A stretch of 64,000 nucleotides of DNA from Achromobacter xylosoxidans (GTDB taxonomy: Bacteria; Pseudomonadota; Gammaproteobacteria; Burkholderiales; Burkholderiaceae_B): contig NZ_LN831029.1 in NCBI RefSeq assembly GCF_001457475.1, forward strand, positions 5,704,001-5,768,000, read 5' to 3'. The notes under the pieces are model-generated. The model was not told where the DNA came from. It was given only the letters and a program-made list of their open reading frames with translations, and did not search any database. Shown in pieces: positions 62,895 through 64,000 of this stretch. The stretch's first letter is position 1, and every line of letters starts with the position of its first letter. The translations under genes were made by a program, and so were the position numbers.

Positions 62895-64000
62895 TCAGGT
62901 CAGGTTGCCCAAGGCATACGCCATGCGTTCGGCGGCGATGCGCAGGTTCTCGTCCGAGGTCGCGTACGACAGCCGCAGGAAGCCCGGCATGCCGAAGCCG
63001 GAGCCGGGCACCACCGCGACGCCGGCTCGGAGCAGATAGGCAGCCAGGGCCACGTCGTCGGCGATGCGTTCGCCGCCAGGCGCCTGGCGGCCAAGACAGG
63101 CCCGCACGTCGGGAAACAGGTAGAACGCGCCTTCGGGCCGCGGCGTATGGAGCCCGGCGATCCCGGAAAGCGCGTCATGCAGGAAGTCGCGGCGGCGCTG
63201 AAAGGCCTGGCAACGCCGCCGCACTTCGTCCTGCGGCCCTTCCAGCGCGGCCACCGCCGCGGCCTGGGAGATGGACGAGGTGTGTGAATTGATCTGCATC
63301 TGCAGCTTGGTCATCGCCTCGATCAGGTGCCGCGGCCCGCAGGCGTAGCCCAGGCGCCATCCCGTCATGGCATAGGCTTTCGACACGCCGTTGACGGTCA
63401 GGATGCGATCCGCGAGGTCCGGCGCCACCTGCGCCAGGGTGTGGAAGGCGCGTCCGTCGTACAGGATGTGCTCGTAGATATCGTCGACCAGGATGAAGAA
63501 ATCCCGGTGGGGACTTTGGCGGATGACCTGCGCGAATTCGGCCAGTTGGGCGCGGTCGTAGGCGGTGCCGCTGGGATTGCTGGGCGAATTCAGGACCAGC
63601 CATTTGGTCCGGGGGCCGATCGCCGCCGCCAGATCGGCCGCCGCCAGCGCATAACCGCGCTGCGGCGACGTCGTGATCGGGCGCAACACGCCGCCATTCA
63701 TGGCGACGATATCGCTGTAGGAGGCCCAGTAAGGCGCCGGCATGATGACCTCATCGCCCGGGCTCAGGGTCGCCAGGAACGCCTGGTAGATGACCTGCTT
63801 GCCGCCACAGCCCACGCTGATCTCGGCGATGGAGCAGTCGATGCCGTTGTCGCGCCTGAACTTGGCGACGATGGCCTCGCGCAGCCGCGTGCTGCCGTTG
63901 ATGGGGGTGTAGCGGGTTTCACCATCGCGGATGGCGCGGATCGCCGCCTCGCCGATGTGCTGCGGCGTGGGGAAATCCGGCTCGCCGAGCGTCATGTCGA
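62895..64000 (-). CDS. Class I/II aminotransferase (N terminus cut by the window edge)
   Basis: A PLP-dependent aminotransferase of fold type I. The visible 368 residues start at ...DMTLGEPDFPTP; about 30 N-terminal residues lie beyond 64000. The PLP-lysine is in VNGVSKAYAMTGWRLGYA, the NSPSNPSGT loop and the SYATSDENL arginine region are normal, and GRAFHTL is near the substrate pocket. It resembles aspartate/aromatic-type enzymes (subgroup I-alpha or I-gamma). As the first gene of the operon it would supply the oxo acid for the following ThDP enzyme. Confidence 0.9.
   Translation of the reverse strand, partial: DMTLGEPDFPTPQHIGEAAIRAIRDGETRYTPINGSTRLREAIVAKFRRDNGIDCSIAEISVGCGGKQVIYQAFLATLSPGDEVIMPAPYWASYSDIVAMNGGVLRPITTSPQRGYALAAADLAAAIGPRTKWLVLNSPSNPSGTAYDRAQLAEFAQVIRQSPHRDFFILVDDIYEHILYDGRAFHTLAQVAPDLADRILTVNGVSKAYAMTGWRLGYACGPRHLIEAMTKLQMQINSHTSSISQAAAVAALEGPQDEVRRRCQAFQRRRDFLHDALSGIAGLHTPRPEGAFYLFPDVRACLGRQAPGGERIADDVALAAYLLRAGVAVVPGSGFGMPGFLRLSYATSDENLRIAAERMAYALGNLT

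Noticed and set aside
1..64000. Search for insertion sequences, prophage, CRISPR, tRNA and rRNA
   Set aside because: No transposase, repeat-spacer array, tRNA cloverleaf or rRNA sequence was recognised by eye; a tool search (tRNAscan, ISfinder) would be needed to be certain.

Overview
The window is about 64 kb of very GC-rich, gene-dense bacterial chromosome. Genes sit on both strands in short operons, often with ATGA-type overlaps. It most resembles the Alcaligenaceae (Bordetella/Achromobacter type): there are three Bug-type periplasmic solute receptors, many AraC/LysR/ArsR regulators next to small catabolic operons, and Fur-controlled siderophore loci. That placement is inferred from gene content; no rRNA, tRNA, insertion sequence, prophage or CRISPR array was seen.

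Layout. 1-11 kb: end of a probable enolase-superfamily gene, an AraC/FAD-monooxygenase divergent pair, a chemoreceptor with an amino-acid-sensing dCache motif, a GAF-GGDEF diguanylate cyclase, an ArsR/SRPBCC operon with an apparently leaderless promoter, a solitary ClpP, then an AraC regulator with two MFS transporters around a Fur box. 10.6-24 kb: two DJ-1/PfpI-fold proteins, a dapA-like/Bug operon opposite a BisC-like molybdoenzyme, a hydrolase/GNAT pair, an ArsR-rhodanese regulator divergent from a DHA2 transporter, and a D-2-hydroxyacid dehydrogenase divergent from a LysR regulator. 24-32 kb: class II aldolase, a glycosyltransferase overlapping a possible 2-oxoglutarate dioxygenase, a stress-like group (PRC-barrel, DUF883, pyruvate-oxidase-like enzyme), a VOC protein and two exported unknowns. 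32-33.5 kb: DmeF-like metal exporter with its DmeR-like repressor and a clear operator.

33.7-38.5 kb is a Fur-boxed operon of an RhtX/FptX-type permease plus two fused ABC exporter-fold proteins (YbtPQ/IrtAB-like), probably for siderophore uptake across the inner membrane. 38.5-44.4 kb is the four-gene Exo-Lig-Lhr-MPE DNA-repair cluster; here the Lhr helicase frame is broken by an apparent one-base deletion. 44.4-52 kb is a FecI/FecR/TonB-receptor signalling operon behind a Fur box that overlaps the stop codon of a large double-hybrid histidine kinase. 52-54.3 kb holds a small unknown gene, dsbG and another unknown.

54.3-57.8 kb encodes an acyl-CoA-dehydrogenase-fold protein that looks like a 3-sulfinopropionyl-CoA desulfinase, a Bug receptor and a class III CoA-transferase: together a plausible organosulfur (sulfinate) degradation operon. 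58-64 kb has an EamA permease, then an M20 deacylase, a Bug receptor, a ThDP enzyme and an aminotransferase cut by the window edge. These suggest uptake, deacylation, transamination and 2-oxo-acid processing of an unidentified (N-acyl) amino acid.

The strongest leads are the desulfinase operon, the disrupted helicase, the Fur-dependent iron loci with precise boxes, the DmeR operator, the amino-acid chemoreceptor motif and the leaderless ArsR promoter.
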